Shown here: positions 43,582 through 52,843 of the stretch, piece after piece
Position numbering within the stretch: position 1 is the stretch's first letter
Layout: each line of letters opens with the position of its first letter
Source: Gammaproteobacteria bacterium
GTDB taxonomy: Bacteria; Pseudomonadota; Gammaproteobacteria; Steroidobacterales; Steroidobacteraceae
NCBI GenBank assembly: GCA_028293725.1
Contig: JAQGOE010000074.1
Coordinates: 54,975 to 118,974, forward strand
Direction: 5' to 3'
Length of the DNA: 64,000 nucleotides
Notes under the pieces: generated by a model
Told to the model about the DNA's origin: nothing
What the model saw: the letters and a program-made list of their open reading frames with translations, nothing else
Database searches by the model: none
Translations under genes and position numbers: made by a program

Positions 43582-44963
43582 GCGCGTGCGGATTCCAGAT
43601 CGAGGGCGCCGAGTCGCAGATTCCGGGTCTCGGGCGCCCAGAGCTGACAAATGACAGCACCGGCGACTAGCACGGCGACGCAGGCACCCAGTGTTACCCG
43701 GACGCCGTAGTCCGCCATGACCACGGGCAACAGGAAGGTACTCACCGCCGAGCCCGTACGGCTCGCTGCGCTGGAAAGACCGATACCCGAAGCCCGAAGA
43801 TCGGTAGGAAAAAGCTCCGGCAGATACACATAGACGAGATTCGAAGCAGCCGACAGGACGCCGGCAAACACCGCGAACAGCACAACCATGGCCAGCCCTG
43901 GAATGTGCGTCCAGAGAGCAAGCATCAACGTTGCGACTGCAGCCAGCCAGAAGCTCCCCACGAGGAAGCTGCGCCGGGAAATGCGATCCACGACAATAAG
44001 ACCTGCGACAGCGCCCCCCAGCAGAGCGAAGTTGTACATGAGGCCGCCGACATAACCGCTCTCGACGTTCATGGCGGACATCACCTGCGCCACGAATGTG
44101 CCCACGGCGAAGTAAGGAATGACCAGACACGTGAAAAAGGCGCACCCGACCAAGGTGTGGCGCCGCCATGTCGGCGAGAAGAGTTGGCGCCAGCGGCCCT
44201 GACTCGTGTGCGCGGACACCATACCGACCGGAGGCGCGACTCCAGGGCCCAGTCTCTCCCGCACTATCCGGGCGGCAGCCGCGGCCTGACCGTGATTGGC
44301 GAGCCACATCGGTGACTCAGGCAGCGTGACCCGAAGTGGAAAAACCAGAAAACACGGTACAGCGCTCGACAAGAGCATCCAGCGCCACGGCTCCGCTCCG
44401 ACACCATCGAGTGCGAAGCCCACGAAATAGGCGCAGGCGTATCCCATCGCCCAGGCGACGGAAAGCAGGCCCAGGATCCGGCCGCGGGCCCGCCGGGGAG
44501 TGAACTCGACCAGCATGGCCTTGTTGACGGCGTAGTCCGTGCCGAGCACGAGGCCGATCGCCAGGCGCAGAACCAGGAGTTCCGCGCTGGAACGGACCAG
44601 GACCTGCAGCACGCACAGTATCCCGAGCAACGCCATGTTGAAGCCAAAAAACGGACGCCGCCCGAAGCGATCCGCCGCCGACCCGGACAACAGCGCACCC
44701 GCGAACAGGCCGGCGAGCGAGGCACCCCCCAACACCCCCATCCACACCGGGGTCAGTCCGAGTTGTGGAGCGGCACGGCTGAGGGAGATTCCGATGATCC
44801 CGAGGCCGAATCCATCGCTGAATTCACCCCCGGAGGCGCTGACGGCGACCCGGAGATGAAACAGCCGCAGCGGCGCATCCTCGTATGCCACAGGCTCCGA
44901 CCCGCCTGCAACGAGGTCGCCGGCTGTCGCCGGAGCGGGTTCTTGCGACGAAATGGAGCTCAT
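43578..44963 (-). CDS. MFS transporter (sugar-porter/aromatic-acid type)
   Basis: The 461-residue carrier has about twelve membrane helices, the loop motif GSAADRFGRRPFF between helices 2 and 3, EFTPRRARGRILG in the next loop and PESPMWL after helix 6. These fit the sugar-porter or aromatic-acid:H+ symporter groups. It is translationally coupled to the serine hydrolase gene and divergent from acyl-CoA dehydrogenase and ligase genes. The block reads as uptake, hydrolysis and CoA-dependent breakdown of one compound. Confidence 0.9.
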   Translation of the reverse strand: MSSISSQEPAPATAGDLVAGGSEPVAYEDAPLRLFHLRVAVSASGGEFSDGFGLGIIGISLSRAAPQLGLTPVWMGVLGGASLAGLFAGALLSGSAADRFGRRPFFGFNMALLGILCVLQVLVRSSAELLVLRLAIGLVLGTDYAVNKAMLVEFTPRRARGRILGLLSVAWAMGYACAYFVGFALDGVGAEPWRWMLLSSAVPCFLVFPLRVTLPESPMWLANHGQAAAAARIVRERLGPGVAPPVGMVSAHTSQGRWRQLFSPTWRRHTLVGCAFFTCLVIPYFAVGTFVAQVMSAMNVESGYVGGLMYNFALLGGAVAGLIVVDRISRRSFLVGSFWLAAVATLMLALWTHIPGLAMVVLFAVFAGVLSAASNLVYVYLPELFPTDLRASGIGLSSAASRTGSAVSTFLLPVVMADYGVRVTLGACVAVLVAGAVICQLWAPETRNLRLGALDLESARA

Positions 44964-45115
44964 TACGGGGGGGGTGCTCGAGCACTCTATGTCTTTTCTG
45001 AGAGACGATCATGACAGATCCCGGGGCTCCGAGGGCGTCCGGCGAGTACGCCGTGTGCCGTCGATTAATGGCAAGATGTGGGCAACGCTGGCGGGCCGCC
45101 GCCGCGGGCTTCTCA

Positions 45116-46324
45116 ATGCAGGCACCCACCGTGATCAACAATCCGCTGCTCGACGCCACGGACCTCGCCTTCCAGCAGGAAGTACGCTCATTTCTGGCGC
45201 GCGAGCTCGCCCCACGAGCCGCTGCAATCGAAAACGAGCAGGACTGGTCCGCTGTCCAAGCGGCTGTCCGCGCCGTTGGAGAAGCTGGCTATCTGCGACT
45301 CATGTTTGCCGACCTCTATCGCGGCGGGCTGCCCGCACCGGGCCTGAGACACGCGACGCTTCTCTCGGAGGAAGCCTCCTATATCAACTATGCATTCGAG
45401 ACCACGATTGCCACCGCACTCAGCTGCGCTTATGCATTGCATCGTTATGCCAGCGCTCCGCTCCGTGATCGGTTCCTCCGACCCATAGTTGACGGCCACG
45501 CCGTCGGGGCCATTTGCGTGACCGAGCAGAATGTCGGGTCCGACTCCGCTGGTATGCAGACACACATGCGGTTGGATTCCGCGACCGGAGAGTGGGTGAT
45601 CAACGGCTCGAAGCGTTACATCTCAAACGCGTCCGTCGCCGATTGCTACATCATCTACGGGATTACCGATCCCAGCGTTGCCGCGCAGAAGGGGATGAGC
45701 GCGGTGCTGGTCCCCAAAGATACCGCCGGCCTCAGCTTTCCGAGGACTTACACCTTCATGGGCCGGCGCGGCTGTGTAGTCGGAGAGTTGGCTCTGCAGG
45801 ATTGTCGCGTGCCCGCTGATCACCTGATCGGGAACCTGCACGAGGGTGCGCGCATCATGCGCGACATGTTCAATTTCGAGCGCATCATCCTGGGAGGATC
45901 CGGACTCGGCGTGGCCCGCTCGGCGTTCGACATCGCGCAGCGGCACGCTCAAACCCGGGTCGTTTTCGGCCAGCCGCTGGGCGCCAAGCAGCTCATCTGG
46001 GAAAAGATCGCCAACCTGAGTTGGCGTCTCGAGTCAGCCGCCCTCCTCACCTACCGCGCCGCCACGCTTTATGACCAAGGCCTCTCCGGCAAATCCCTGA
46101 TGAAGGAGGCGGCGATGGCTAAACTGGTCGCCACCGAGACCGCCAACATCTGCGCGGACGAAACGGTGCAGATCCTCGGAGGGGACGGCCTCACCAAGGA
46201 GTACGGTCGCGCGGAGCAGATCTTTCGCGATGCACGCGCACTGACCATCGTGGGGGGGACATCGGAGATGGCCCGATACCTCATTGCCGCCCGCGCGCTG
46301 CCTGACATCAAACTCAACCTGTAG
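45116..46324 (+). CDS. Acyl-CoA dehydrogenase
   Basis: The 402-residue flavoenzyme has the FAD/substrate region CVTEQNVGSDSAGMQT, WVINGSKRYISNASVADCY, and the C-terminal QILGGDGLTKEYGRAEQIFRD and GGTSEM. The YEGT motif with the catalytic Glu of medium-chain enzymes reads VGGT here, as in many bacterial FadE-like proteins; the base must be elsewhere. It oxidises an acyl-CoA to the 2-enoyl-CoA. ATG 45116 gives a family-like start; the frame opens at 45011 with an extra 35 residues of doubtful reality. Confidence 0.88.
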   Translation: MQAPTVINNPLLDATDLAFQQEVRSFLARELAPRAAAIENEQDWSAVQAAVRAVGEAGYLRLMFADLYRGGLPAPGLRHATLLSEEASYINYAFETTIATALSCAYALHRYASAPLRDRFLRPIVDGHAVGAICVTEQNVGSDSAGMQTHMRLDSATGEWVINGSKRYISNASVADCYIIYGITDPSVAAQKGMSAVLVPKDTAGLSFPRTYTFMGRRGCVVGELALQDCRVPADHLIGNLHEGARIMRDMFNFERIILGGSGLGVARSAFDIAQRHAQTRVVFGQPLGAKQLIWEKIANLSWRLESAALLTYRAATLYDQGLSGKSLMKEAAMAKLVATETANICADETVQILGGDGLTKEYGRAEQIFRDARALTIVGGTSEMARYLIAARALPDIKLNL

Positions 46325-46331
46325 GAAGGTC

Positions 46332-47888
46332 ATGCACATCGGGTCCCTGCTCGAGCAGAGCGCCGAGCGTTATCCGGACCACCTTGCGCTGGTCTATAAA
46401 GACCGACGTTGGACCTACGCTGAGTGGCATGCGCGGGTGAGACGGCTTGCACAGGCGCTCGCAGACCTGGGCGTGCGCGCCGGCGACCGTGTCGCGTTCT
46501 TCGTCGGTACATCGGAGTATTCGGCGACCACGTATTTTGCCACTCAGCTTCTGGGCGCCGTGGCGGTCCCCGTGAACTTCCGCTTGGCTGCGGGAGAGCT
46601 CACCGAAATTCTGCGTGACTCGGGTGCATGCGCCCTCATTTACGGCGAGCCCTTGCTCGACCGAGTGAACAAGAGCGCGGAGCTCCTGGATACCGTCTCG
46701 GTTTTCGTCAGTTGCGGCGGCAGCGCGCGCGATGTTCCCCAGGGGCACCTGCATTTCGAGGCACTCGCGGAAGAAACCATCGATCGGCACGAGTTCCGCG
46801 TCACCCCGGCGGAGAACCAACTCGCCGCGCTCGTCTATACATCGGGAACGACCGGGCATCCCAAGGGCGTACTGCACAGCCAGCGAAACGACCTCGCGAT
46901 TGCCATGAATTGTGTCATGGAATACAGCCTGACTCAGGGTGACACTGCTCTTCACATCGCACCGCTCTATCATGTGGGTGGCATGCAGGCGTTTTTCATT
47001 CCGCATGTCATGGTGGGCGGAACGAACGTCATCATCGACCGCTACTCGCCCCTGGCGACGCTCGAAACCATCCAGCGGGAACACATTACTACGTTGTTCG
47101 CCGTGCCGACGCAGATACAGGACATGCTCGTGCACGAGAACTTCAAGTCCTTCGACACTACGAGCCTACGGATGATCACCACCGGCGGCGCGGCGATCTC
47201 CGCCGCTACAATGGAAACGGTGCAGCGGGAATTCTGCGCCAACATCTTCAATGGCTATGGAATGACGGAGGCCAGCTTAACGTTGCTCTTGCACCCTGGC
47301 GATGCGCTCGCAAAGCTGGGCTCGTGCGGCAAGCCCACGTTGATCACTGAATGCCGCATTGTCACCCACGATCCGCAACGAGAGGTTCCGGTAACTGAAT
47401 CCGCCGCCCCCGGGTCGATCGGGGAGCTCATCGTTCGTGGGCCACAGGTGACCGCCGGCTACTGGAACAAACCTGTCGAGACCGCCCGCAAGCTGCGCAA
47501 TCGATGGCTCTACAGCGGCGATCTTTTCAGCCGTGACGCGCAAGGGTTTTTTTACTTTCATGGCCGCGTGGACGATCTCATCGTCTCGGGCGGTGAGAAC
47601 ATCTACCCGCGCGAGGTGGAGGAAGCGCTATATCGATGCCCCGGTGTTCAGGAGGCCGCCGTCGTCGGGCTTCCAGATCCGTCCTGGGGATCGACCGTCA
47701 CTGCGTTCATTGTCAGAAGTGACCCCGCCCTCACCGCCGCAGACATCGATCGACACTGCCGTGGCCGGGACGACCTTGCCGCTTTCAAACGTCCACGGCG
47801 CGTCGTGTTCGTAGACGCGTTACCCCTGAACCCGAGCGGCAAGGTGTTGAAGCGGGAACTCGTCGCGACGTATGCGGAAGAACGCTGA
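46332..47888 (+). CDS. Acyl-CoA ligase (AMP-forming)
   Basis: The 518-residue ANL enzyme carries the phosphate loop YTSGTTGHPKGV, NGYGMTEASL, YSGDLF, GRVDDLIVSGGENIYPREVE and the catalytic Lys in NPSGKVLKREL. It activates a carboxylic acid to its CoA thioester through an acyl-adenylate. The ATG at 46332 follows AGGAAGG, 7 bp after the dehydrogenase stop, so ligase and dehydrogenase work in one pathway. The chain or ring type of the acid cannot be read. Confidence 0.92.
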   Translation: MHIGSLLEQSAERYPDHLALVYKDRRWTYAEWHARVRRLAQALADLGVRAGDRVAFFVGTSEYSATTYFATQLLGAVAVPVNFRLAAGELTEILRDSGACALIYGEPLLDRVNKSAELLDTVSVFVSCGGSARDVPQGHLHFEALAEETIDRHEFRVTPAENQLAALVYTSGTTGHPKGVLHSQRNDLAIAMNCVMEYSLTQGDTALHIAPLYHVGGMQAFFIPHVMVGGTNVIIDRYSPLATLETIQREHITTLFAVPTQIQDMLVHENFKSFDTTSLRMITTGGAAISAATMETVQREFCANIFNGYGMTEASLTLLLHPGDALAKLGSCGKPTLITECRIVTHDPQREVPVTESAAPGSIGELIVRGPQVTAGYWNKPVETARKLRNRWLYSGDLFSRDAQGFFYFHGRVDDLIVSGGENIYPREVEEALYRCPGVQEAAVVGLPDPSWGSTVTAFIVRSDPALTAADIDRHCRGRDDLAAFKRPRRVVFVDALPLNPSGKVLKRELVATYAEER

Positions 47889-47902
47889 CGGTGTGAAAAC
47901 GC

Positions 47903-48481
47903 ATGGCTCGTTTTTATAACATCCTGTTCACCATGCTGTGGGTCGCCTGGGTGACCTATTGGTGGGCACTGTCCCGCAGTGTCAAGGTCAACGTCCGTCG
48001 GGAGTCGGTCTACTCCCGCCGCTCATACCTCGTAGCACTGCTTCTTGCCGTCGTGCTGCTGTCAGTTCCAGACCTGCCCCTTGCATTTCTCGGCAGGCGA
48101 TTTCTGCCTGCGGCGACGTGGCCGCTCTGGAGTGGGATAGGTGCGGTGCTCGTTGTGGCTGGCCTTCTGTTTACGGTCTGGGCGCGCGAGCATCTCGGCC
48201 GGAACTGGAGTGATGTCGTGACAATCAAGGTCGATCACGAGCTGGTCACGAGTGGCCCGTACCGCGTGGTGCGTCATCCCATCTATACGGGGCTACTGGT
48301 TGCCTTCCTCGGCCAGGCGCTCGCTCGAGGTGAGTGGCGAGGGCTCCTCGCCGTCGCACTTGCCCTGTGGGCTTTCTGGCGAAAGTCGCAAGTCGAGGAG
48401 CGCTTGATGCGTGAGCAGTTCGGAGCCGCCTACGAGGAGTACAGCCAGCGCGTTGCGGCCCTCATCCCGCTCGTTTTCTAA
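47903..48481 (+). CDS. Isoprenylcysteine carboxyl methyltransferase-like membrane protein
   Basis: The 192-residue protein has four to five membrane helices and the ICMT/PEMT signature ELVTSGPYRVVRHPIYTG, with a C-terminal EERLMREQFGAAYEEYSQRV. Bacterial members are SAM-dependent methyltransferases of unknown small or lipid-like substrates. It starts 14 bp after the ligase and may methylate a hydrophobic carboxylate or amine of the same pathway, or simply be co-transcribed. Confidence 0.87.
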   Translation: MARFYNILFTMLWVAWVTYWWALSRSVKVNVRRESVYSRRSYLVALLLAVVLLSVPDLPLAFLGRRFLPAATWPLWSGIGAVLVVAGLLFTVWAREHLGRNWSDVVTIKVDHELVTSGPYRVVRHPIYTGLLVAFLGQALARGEWRGLLAVALALWAFWRKSQVEERLMREQFGAAYEEYSQRVAALIPLVF

Positions 48482-48493
48482 TCTCAGTAGGAC

Positions 48494-49756
48494 CTATTCG
48501 GGACGGCTCGCCAACTCCGATCGAGCCCTGGTCACATCCTGGGGCATCACGGGCAATGCGGAAGCACCCCATGTGTTGCGGATGTAGGTGAGTACCGCCG
48601 CAACCTGACCGTCCGTCAGCTGCCAACCGTAGGATGGCATTCCGGGCCCGGTCGGCTCAGAGGCGGTCGCCACGCTTCGTGCGCCACGGAGTACGATCCG
48701 AATCGAGGTGGCCGGATCATTCGAGCGCACCATGGACGAGTCGGCGACCGACGGGAAAAGTTGCGGGACGCCGTGACCGTCCAACCCATGACAGGCCGAG
48801 CACTGATCGCGATAGATCGCCTCGCCGGCGCGCATCACCGGATCATCGACGCGCAATGGCTGTGAACTGCCCTTCCCTCCCGGAATGGTCTTCAGGTACG
48901 TCGCGATTGCCTTGAGATCCGGGTCCGTCATATGTGAGCTCGACAGCGAAACCTCTTCCGCCATAGGCCCGGTGGCAGCCGAGACGCGGTTGTGTCCGGT
49001 CTTCAGGTAGGCAACTACTTCGTCCACCGACCAACCACCGAGGCCGAGCCTTGCATCGTTCGTGATGTTTGGAGCAAACCAGCCCTGCAGGTCCGAGCCC
49101 TGGAGGTAACGGTTGTTCTTGTCGCCGCCCAAGGACGTCTTTGGCGTATGACAAGCACCACAGTGAGCCGGTCCGTCGACCAGGAAAGCGCCGCGGTTCC
49201 ATTCGGCGGTTTGCTTCGGGTCCGACTTGTACTCGCCTTCGTTGAAGTAGAGCGCATTCCACACATGCATCGCCGAGCGGATGTTGAATGGGAACGGCAG
49301 CGATTTCGCCACGACCGGGTTTCTTACGGGGGTAACCGTAGAAAGATAAGCGTGGATGGCCTGCACATCGTCGCTAGACATCTTCGTGTACGCGTTGTAG
49401 GGCATCGCCGGATAGAGCGGCGCTCCGCCGCGCCTAACTCCTTTACGGAGGGCAGCATCGAATTCCGCATCACTCCAAGCGCCAATGCCGGTTTCGCGGT
49501 CTGGCGTGATATTCGGCGCGACAATATTTCCGAAGGGCGTCTCGATGGCCCGCCCCCCGGCGAAAGGAGTATTGCTTCCCGGGGGGGTATGGCAGCTGGC
49601 GCAGTCTGAGGCGACCGCGAGATAACGTCCCCGCTCAATTTGAGTGAATTCCTGCGGATCCGAGGCTTCCGCAAACGTCGGGGTGCCCGCCAGTAGGATT
49701 GCAACACCAGCGCCCGCGGCATCGACCCATCTGGCGAGACTTCCGATGCTACGCAT
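48494..49756 (-). CDS. Triheme cytochrome c, dehydrogenase electron-transfer subunit
   Basis: The 420-residue periplasmic protein has a signal peptide (MRSIGSLARWVDAAGAGVAI) and three haem-attachment motifs: CASCH, CGACH and CSACH. This is the layout of the cytochrome c subunit of membrane alcohol, gluconate and sorbitol dehydrogenases, which pass electrons to ubiquinone or terminal oxidases. It overlaps the stop of the GMC dehydrogenase gene by 8 bp, so the two are co-translated partners. Confidence 0.92.
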   Translation of the reverse strand: MRSIGSLARWVDAAGAGVAILLAGTPTFAEASDPQEFTQIERGRYLAVASDCASCHTPPGSNTPFAGGRAIETPFGNIVAPNITPDRETGIGAWSDAEFDAALRKGVRRGGAPLYPAMPYNAYTKMSSDDVQAIHAYLSTVTPVRNPVVAKSLPFPFNIRSAMHVWNALYFNEGEYKSDPKQTAEWNRGAFLVDGPAHCGACHTPKTSLGGDKNNRYLQGSDLQGWFAPNITNDARLGLGGWSVDEVVAYLKTGHNRVSAATGPMAEEVSLSSSHMTDPDLKAIATYLKTIPGGKGSSQPLRVDDPVMRAGEAIYRDQCSACHGLDGHGVPQLFPSVADSSMVRSNDPATSIRIVLRGARSVATASEPTGPGMPSYGWQLTDGQVAAVLTYIRNTWGASALPVMPQDVTRARSELASRPE

Positions 49757-51524
49757 CGACGAGCCGTCCCGGGTTTTTGAGGTACCGGCTGCGTATTGCG
49801 TCCGCGGCCCAGAACGCCAGCGCAGCCACCGTGCCGGTCGGGTTATAGCCCGCGTTCTGCGGAAACGCGCTCGCGCCTAGCACGAACAGGTTGGAGACAT
49901 CCCAGCTCTGCAGATACCGATTGAGGACGCTCGTCTTCGGATCGGTACCCATGATGGCGCCACCATTCAAGTGCGTGGTCTGGTACTGGGTGACGTCGTA
50001 GGGCGCCGTACGATATTGCTTCGCAACCTGGTTGGCCCCCATAGCCTTGATGATGTCCGCGAACTTATCGGTCAGAAACCGGTTCTGTTTGACCTCGTTG
50101 TCGTGCAGATCAATGGTCATTCGCATCAGCGGCCGGCCGAATCGATCTTTGTAGGTTGGATCGAGGTCGAGACAGACGTCCCGGTAAGCATAGAAGCTCC
50201 CGTGTACGCCCGTCCCCGGTTTTACAGTGCTGAGATAGTTATCACGCACCGCGGTCTTCCAGGCCGCGCCCCATTTCGGGGTTCCGGGTGGCGTGAGCGT
50301 ACTTTCGATGGGCCGGGCACCGGTCTGCACCTGGCCGACGTAGCCGCCACCCACGAACCCGTGCGGGCCGTGATCGAAGTTATCGCCGTTGAACTCGTCG
50401 ATGCACATGCCGATCGAGCCGGAGCCGATGAACGGATTGAAGTTGAATTTCGTGTTGTCGAAGAAGCCGTTGGCGCTGGAGATGGTCTGATGGGTGAAAT
50501 TGCGGCCCACCACGCCGGTGTTCGCGACCGGGTCGTAGGGCTGCCCTATTTTCGAGTGCAGCAGCATCTGCACGTTGAAAACCGAGAAGGCCGACAGGAT
50601 GACCAGGTCGGCGGGTTGTTCCCACTCCTTACCGCTGGTGTCCACGAAGGTCACGCCGGTAGCATGGTTTCCGGAGCGGTCGGTGTTGATCTTCACGACC
50701 TCGGAATTGTCGCGCACGGCGAAGTTCGACTTGCGAACCAGGACGGGAAGCAGCGTGGTCTGCGGACTCGCCTTGGAATAGTTTCCGCAGCCGAACCACT
50801 CGCAAAAGCCGCAATAAGTGCAGGGGCCGAGACGCACGCCGAGCGGGTTGGTGTAGGCCTTGGATAAATTGCCCGACGGTTGCGGGAATGGCTTATAGCC
50901 GAGCTCGCGCGCCGCCTTCGCAAACAATGTGTGACTGAACGGCTGCGGTTGCGCGGGTGTTGGATAAGGTCGCGACCGGGCGCCCTCGAACGGATTACCG
51001 CCTTCCTGGACCTGGCCGCGCAGATTGCCTGCGGTACCCGATGTGCCGCAAAGATATTCGAAACGATCGTAGTGCGGCTCGAGGTCGTCGAAGGTGACGC
51101 CCCAATCCTGGATCGTCATGTCCTTGGGCAGAAAAGCGGCGCCGTAGCGCTGGGTGAGATGGGTCTTGAGTACGAAATCGGACGGTAGAAAGCGAAACGT
51201 CTCGGCGTTCCAGTGCACCCCGCCGCCGCCAACGCCGTTCGGCGGCATGAATGCGCCCCAGTTGCGGATGGGTAGCGCCGTTTGATTCAACTTGTTGCGG
51301 AAGGTAAACGTTGTCTGGTCCGGCCGCAGGAACAGCTCGTGGCGAACGCGATAGCGCAGCTCGTCCTGCATGTAGCTCGGCGGGAAGTCTGTCGGGGCGT
51401 CGCGCCACGGACCGCGCTCCAGCGCGATGACATCGAGCCCTTCATCCGTGAGCTCCTGCGCCACGATCGACCCGGTCCAACCGAGGCCGATGATAACGAC
51501 GTCTTTTTTTGGGAGTCTGGTCAC
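49749..51524 (-). CDS. GMC oxidoreductase, gluconate 2-dehydrogenase-like large subunit
   Basis: The 591-residue FAD enzyme starts with the dinucleotide-binding VVIIGLGWTGSIVAQEL and has the C-terminal GMC blocks THLNGGAIMG and LFVLGASAFPQNAGYNPTGT. It lacks its own signal and is probably carried to the periplasm with the Tat-tagged small subunit. It oxidises a primary or secondary alcohol or sugar acid. It sits between the small-subunit gene (51534) and the cytochrome gene, completing a three-subunit complex; the alcohol itself is unknown. Confidence 0.92.
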   Translation of the reverse strand: MTRLPKKDVVIIGLGWTGSIVAQELTDEGLDVIALERGPWRDAPTDFPPSYMQDELRYRVRHELFLRPDQTTFTFRNKLNQTALPIRNWGAFMPPNGVGGGGVHWNAETFRFLPSDFVLKTHLTQRYGAAFLPKDMTIQDWGVTFDDLEPHYDRFEYLCGTSGTAGNLRGQVQEGGNPFEGARSRPYPTPAQPQPFSHTLFAKAARELGYKPFPQPSGNLSKAYTNPLGVRLGPCTYCGFCEWFGCGNYSKASPQTTLLPVLVRKSNFAVRDNSEVVKINTDRSGNHATGVTFVDTSGKEWEQPADLVILSAFSVFNVQMLLHSKIGQPYDPVANTGVVGRNFTHQTISSANGFFDNTKFNFNPFIGSGSIGMCIDEFNGDNFDHGPHGFVGGGYVGQVQTGARPIESTLTPPGTPKWGAAWKTAVRDNYLSTVKPGTGVHGSFYAYRDVCLDLDPTYKDRFGRPLMRMTIDLHDNEVKQNRFLTDKFADIIKAMGANQVAKQYRTAPYDVTQYQTTHLNGGAIMGTDPKTSVLNRYLQSWDVSNLFVLGASAFPQNAGYNPTGTVAALAFWAADAIRSRYLKNPGRLVDA

Positions 51525-51533
51525 AGGCGCACC

Positions 51534-52301
51534 TCAACCTGTCCGGGGGGTCCAGTCCGCCCGGCCGGTGATACTCACCGGCGGCAGAGGAAAGCGTTCA
51601 TTGTGGCGACTCACCCAGTCGAGGTAGTTGTAGCGGGCTCCGGGGTAGCCAATCATCTTCCACGCAACCATGTCACGATTGCCGCCGTAGACCGGGTCGG
51701 CGAAGAACCCCATCTGCACGTCTTTGATGGCCTGTTCGAAAAAGGCTTGTCCGTCGACGCTGCTGAGTTTGAACTCGCCGCTTTCGAGTCCCTTGAGCAC
51801 CGCATCCTGGTCGGCGGTGGGTAACTCGGCGAATGTCTTGCCGGCGTACCTGGCTTTACAGGCTGCGTCGAGGGCGGCTAGCGCCGCGCGATACTTCTGG
51901 GCCGGACCGGCTTCGGATTGCGGGCCCTGGCTCTTCTCGCCGGGTTGGAACGGACCGCTGACATAGAGGCCCTCCTGTCTGCCATAGGGTCCCGCGAGCT
52001 GGCGGTCTACAAAGACGGCGCAGCCGGCATCCTTGCCGCCTGGCGTCTGCGGATCGGGCGGAATGATGCGATCGGCAATAGCCTCCAGCGCCGCGCCTTC
52101 GGCACTGTTGAAGAACAACCAGGATCCCGGTTTGGCGGGAACAGGAGGATTTCCCGCATTCGGCGCCCACGGCAACTCGCCGAGGATCGCCCTGGCCTGC
52201 ACGGCGGGGGCGCTGAGCAACAAGGTTGCCGTGCCGGCCAGTAATTCGCGTCGGCCGAGGACCGGTCCCAGCGCTGTTTCCGGGTCGAATTCTTTTTCCA
52301 T
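51534..52301 (-). CDS. Gluconate 2-dehydrogenase subunit 3 family, Tat-exported
   Basis: The 255-residue protein has a twin-arginine signal in GRRELLAGTATLLLSAPAVQA and then the family block WLFFNSAEGAALEAIADRI. The small subunit stabilises and co-exports the GMC subunit. ATG 52301 lies 7 nt after GAGGG and puts the RR at residue 18; a longer frame starts with TTG at 52367. The GMC gene begins 9 bp after its stop. Confidence 0.9.
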   Translation of the reverse strand: MEKEFDPETALGPVLGRRELLAGTATLLLSAPAVQARAILGELPWAPNAGNPPVPAKPGSWLFFNSAEGAALEAIADRIIPPDPQTPGGKDAGCAVFVDRQLAGPYGRQEGLYVSGPFQPGEKSQGPQSEAGPAQKYRAALAALDAACKARYAGKTFAELPTADQDAVLKGLESGEFKLSSVDGQAFFEQAIKDVQMGFFADPVYGGNRDMVAWKMIGYPGARYNYLDWVSRHNERFPLPPVSITGRADWTPRTG

Positions 52302-52399
52302 GCGATGGCCCTCGGCACTGGCAGGGCCCGCTACCCTGCCATGGGTTTCCATCGCCTTCTTGTTCAATCGTACTGTGTGAGAATTGATACAAGCATGCG

Positions 52400-52822
52400 C
52401 TAAGGATCGTCCCGAGCATCATCGTTCCGGTCGCACATCAGCCAGTACGTGACCCCGAGCGCCAGGGTAATCGCGGCGAGTCCCACCAGGGCGTCAGGCG
52501 TCGTCGTGTGAATATCGAGGATGATGAACTTGCGAGACAGCGCCAGCAGCGCGATGAGCAGCACGACTTTCGTCTGGATGACGCTCTGATGCCGGGTCAC
52601 CGCATATCTCAACGTATGGTTGAATTCCAGAGCGATGAGGAGAGTCATGATCTCGCCGAAAACCTCCTGGAACACGCTGTGGTCCAGCGGGTTTACGGCT
52701 CCAAACACGAGAGAGCTCACCACCTCGACACATAGCCGGTACAGCGCCACAGTGATGATGAGCGCAACCACGACCGTCAGAACCAACGCTACAGCACGCT
52801 CGAAGTGCTGGTAATACCTCAT
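52400..52822 (-). CDS. PsiE-like membrane protein
   Basis: The 140-residue protein has four membrane helices and the PsiE-family stretch VFQEVFGEIMTLLIALEFNHTL followed by SRKFIILDIHTTTPDALVGLAA. PsiE was named as a phosphate-starvation-inducible protein in E. coli; its function is not known. It lies 21 bp after the stop of the Crp/Fnr gene and may be co-transcribed with it. Confidence 0.88.
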   Translation of the reverse strand: MRYYQHFERAVALVLTVVVALIITVALYRLCVEVVSSLVFGAVNPLDHSVFQEVFGEIMTLLIALEFNHTLRYAVTRHQSVIQTKVVLLIALLALSRKFIILDIHTTTPDALVGLAAITLALGVTYWLMCDRNDDARDDP

Positions 52823-52843
52823 GACATTGCGATGGAGCGCCCA

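Noticed and set aside
43582..44307. Upstream extension of the serine hydrolase frame
   Set aside because: It runs in another frame of the MFS gene, and the ATG at 43581 overlaps the MFS stop in the usual ATGA manner.
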